Source of the DNA: Megalobrama amblycephala | Taxonomy: Eukaryota > Chordata > Actinopteri > Cypriniformes > Xenocyprididae | DNA: 64,000 nt | NCBI RefSeq assembly: GCF_018812025.1 | Contig: NC_063063.1 | Location: 8,994,442 to 9,058,441, forward strand | Direction of reading: 5' to 3' | Shown: piece after piece, positions 62,161 to 64,000 of the stretch | Numbering within the stretch: the first letter of the stretch is position 1 | Layout of the letters: each line of letters begins with the position of its first letter | The notes under the pieces: model-generated | What the model was told of the DNA's origin: nothing | The model's input: only the letters and a program-made list of their open reading frames with translations | The model's database searches: none | Program-made: the position numbers and the translations under genes

Positions 62161-62880
62161 AAAGGAACACTCCACTTTTTTTGAAAATAGGCTTATTTTC
62201 CAACTCCCCTAGAGTTAAACAGTTGAGTTTTACCGTTTTCGAATCCATTCAGCTGATCTCTGGGTCTGGCGGTACCACTTTTAGCATAGCTTAGCATAGT
62301 TCATTGAATCTGATTAGACTGTTAGCGTAACGAGGCGGGACTCATGGTAAGATCCAAATGCAAGCTTTTATTTACAGTGAGCATAGTAGTACAGGCTGGG
62401 TCGATCAGGGGCAAACAGGAACAGCAAGGGCCAGGCAGAATCGTAGTCAGGGTACAGGCAGTAGATCGAGGCAGGCGGATATCATTCACAGAACAGTATA
62501 CAAGGCAAAGGTCAGGACAGGCAGCAACTGGTCAATAAACAGGAACAGGCAAGATCAATCACAGGCAGACAGGATACAAGGAAACGCTCAGAATTGTCAC
62601 AAGGAATCAAGACTTCGCGGTGAGGTGGTGTGTGTATGAGTCCTTTATAGTCCAGGTAATGCGTATCAGCTGGGTGTGGTGATTAGTGTGGAGTGTGCAT
62701 GGCTGTATGTGGCAACAGGTGATTGGTGGAGTGAGTGCATGTGATTGACAGGGGGGATGATGGGAAATGTAGTACGGGAACTGACAGGATTGTAACAGGA
62801 ACAGATGGTGATCGTGACAGTTAGCATCTCGCACAAAAATAACCAAAGAGTTTCAATATTTTTCCATCATGTCTGTAGGA
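62161..62880. repeat. Interspersed repeat split by a solo LTR
   Basis: GGAACACTCCACTTTTTTTG and the following segment resume after the LTR (AGACTGTTAGC then GTTAGCATCTCGC), so the LTR landed in an older repeat. The right boundary is uncertain. Confidence 0.5.
62336..62819 (-). mobile_element. Solo LTR, copy 2
   Basis: Minus-strand relative of 59305-59745, beginning TGTCACGATCACC. The 5-bp target duplication is GTTAG on the + strand (62331-62335 and 62820-62824). The last base of the expected CA end is changed. It retains an internal TATAAAGGACTC-like box. Confidence 0.72.
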
Positions 62881-63469
62881 GTGTTGTAACTCAACGGCCC
62901 TGGATGAAGTTAGTGAGGGAGAGTCATAAAACAGCAGAACAAAAAATAGCTGTGAGGTTGAGGTAATGACGTCTGGCATTTATGCATTTTATTTGTTTAA
63001 AAAAAAATGCAGATTGTGCTGGAGTTTCTTTTGGATTGTGTGCGTAAATCATAGGCCTGTTTTTTTTTTTTTTTTTTTTTTTTACACTTTGCAGTTATTA
63101 TGTATGTTAAATATTGAAGTTTGGACGCTTTGTGAATGTGAATAGACTCCCTGTGCTCACAAAAGTTTATCAAATTGGCATTTGGAAAGAAAGCTTGTAG
63201 CTCCCAATGTAATTGTGTATAAAATGTGTTGGGGGAAAAAAAAAAATAGAATAAACAGACTCGCTACAGACACTCTGCATCAGCTTCAGTTTCAATTCCT
63301 CGTTTATTTGCATATTATGTTAATGACAGTCATTTTCTAATTGTTTTTTATATAAAAATCCACAACTAGGCTAAACCATAGCAAATATCTCTTCTCAAAT
63401 ACTTCCTCATCTTTTTAATGACTATTCAAATAGTCTGTAAACTGCAATATGTGATTTATTATTTAATTT

Positions 63470-64000
63470 AAAGGTCCCGTTCTTCGTGATCCCATGTTTC
63501 AAACTTTAGTTAGTGTGTAATGTTGTTGTTAGAGTATAAATAAAATCTGTAAAATTTTAAAGCTCAAAGTTCAATGCCAAGCGAGATATTTTATTTAACA
63601 GAAGTCGCCTACATCGAACGGCCAGTTTGGACTACATCCGTCTACTTCCTTCTTTAATGACGTCACTAAAACAGTTTTTTGACTAACCTCCGCCCACAGG
63701 AATACACAAGAGTTGCGTTTGTAGAGTGTGTTTGTCGCCATGTCGTCGAAACGCTGTTATTTTCATCCCGCAGTCCAATCACTGGGTCTGATTCCGGCTC
63801 AAATTGATAGGGTAAAATTAAAGACATGTTTACAATAACACTGAGCGCGTGCATCTCCACGTTATGGTAAGAGGCGTGACTTTTCCGGGCACGGTGCGCT
63901 CAGAGCTGTCGAATCACAACACAGGAACCGCTGGCACAATCAGAACTCATTACGTATTTCTGAAGGAGGGACTTCATAGAACAAGGAAGTCATCAGCCCG
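63470..64000. repeat. Interspersed repeat running off the window
   Basis: Starts TTTAAAGGTCCCGTTCTTCG, similar in style to the TTAA-flanked elements elsewhere here. Non-coding; the far end is outside the window. Confidence 0.45.

Overview
The window is vertebrate nuclear DNA, almost certainly from a cyprinid-type teleost. It has multi-exon genes with GT-AG introns and an AT-rich background. It also carries a dense load of fish transposons: Tc1-like, hAT-like, TTAA-target and foldback elements, DIRS tyrosine-recombinase retroelements, an endogenous-retrovirus remnant and a LINE 3' end. I assigned exons by hand from splice sites and reading phase; no database search was possible. | Layout. (1) 1-11 kb: two copies of a trypsin-fold serine protease on the + strand. 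The first (985-3773) is a decayed pseudogene without the catalytic His and Ser exon parts. The second (5221-10967) is an intact six-exon gene for a 324-residue protease with a signal peptide and a hydrophobic C-terminal tail. (2) 11.8-25.7 kb: a complete aldolase A gene on the - strand, tail-to-tail with the protease. It has six coding exons (364 codons with stop, counting the fused exons) and a probable muscle-type promoter plus 5'-UTR exon about 4.3 kb upstream of the start codon. Its last intron is 7.0 kb and holds a palindromic foldback element with minisatellite arms and a 3.25-kb element that has DNA-transposon ends but retroviral gag-like contents. Intron 1 holds a dead Tc1-like transposon. 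(3) 27-32.5 kb: no host gene seen; a truncated DIRS element and a hAT-like element with a perfect 8-bp target duplication. (4) 32.55-58.17 kb: a leukocyte-type integrin alpha subunit (alpha-M/X/L-like, with I domain) on the + strand, 30 coding exons, 1,131 codons including the stop, in phase throughout. It has one in-frame TGA in the I domain and one GC splice donor. Its introns are filled with transposons, including a nearly full-length DIRS element only about 11 bp from the exon 2 donor. (5) 58.2-64 kb: no host gene; a LINE 3' end, two solo-LTR-like elements in opposite orientation with 5-bp target duplications, and non-autonomous DNA repeats. | The combination of aldolase A, a beta2-type integrin alpha and a prostasin-like protease resembles human 16p11.2 (ALDOA, ITGAL/ITGAM/ITGAX, PRSS8/PRSS36), so this looks like an ancient conserved block. 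The genes have unrelated jobs (glycolysis, leukocyte adhesion, extracellular proteolysis) and are not an operon or pathway. The most notable observations are the retroviral-gag/DNA-transposon composite, the minisatellite-armed foldback element, the interrupted integrin, and a tandem duplication that copied an integrin 3' splice site.
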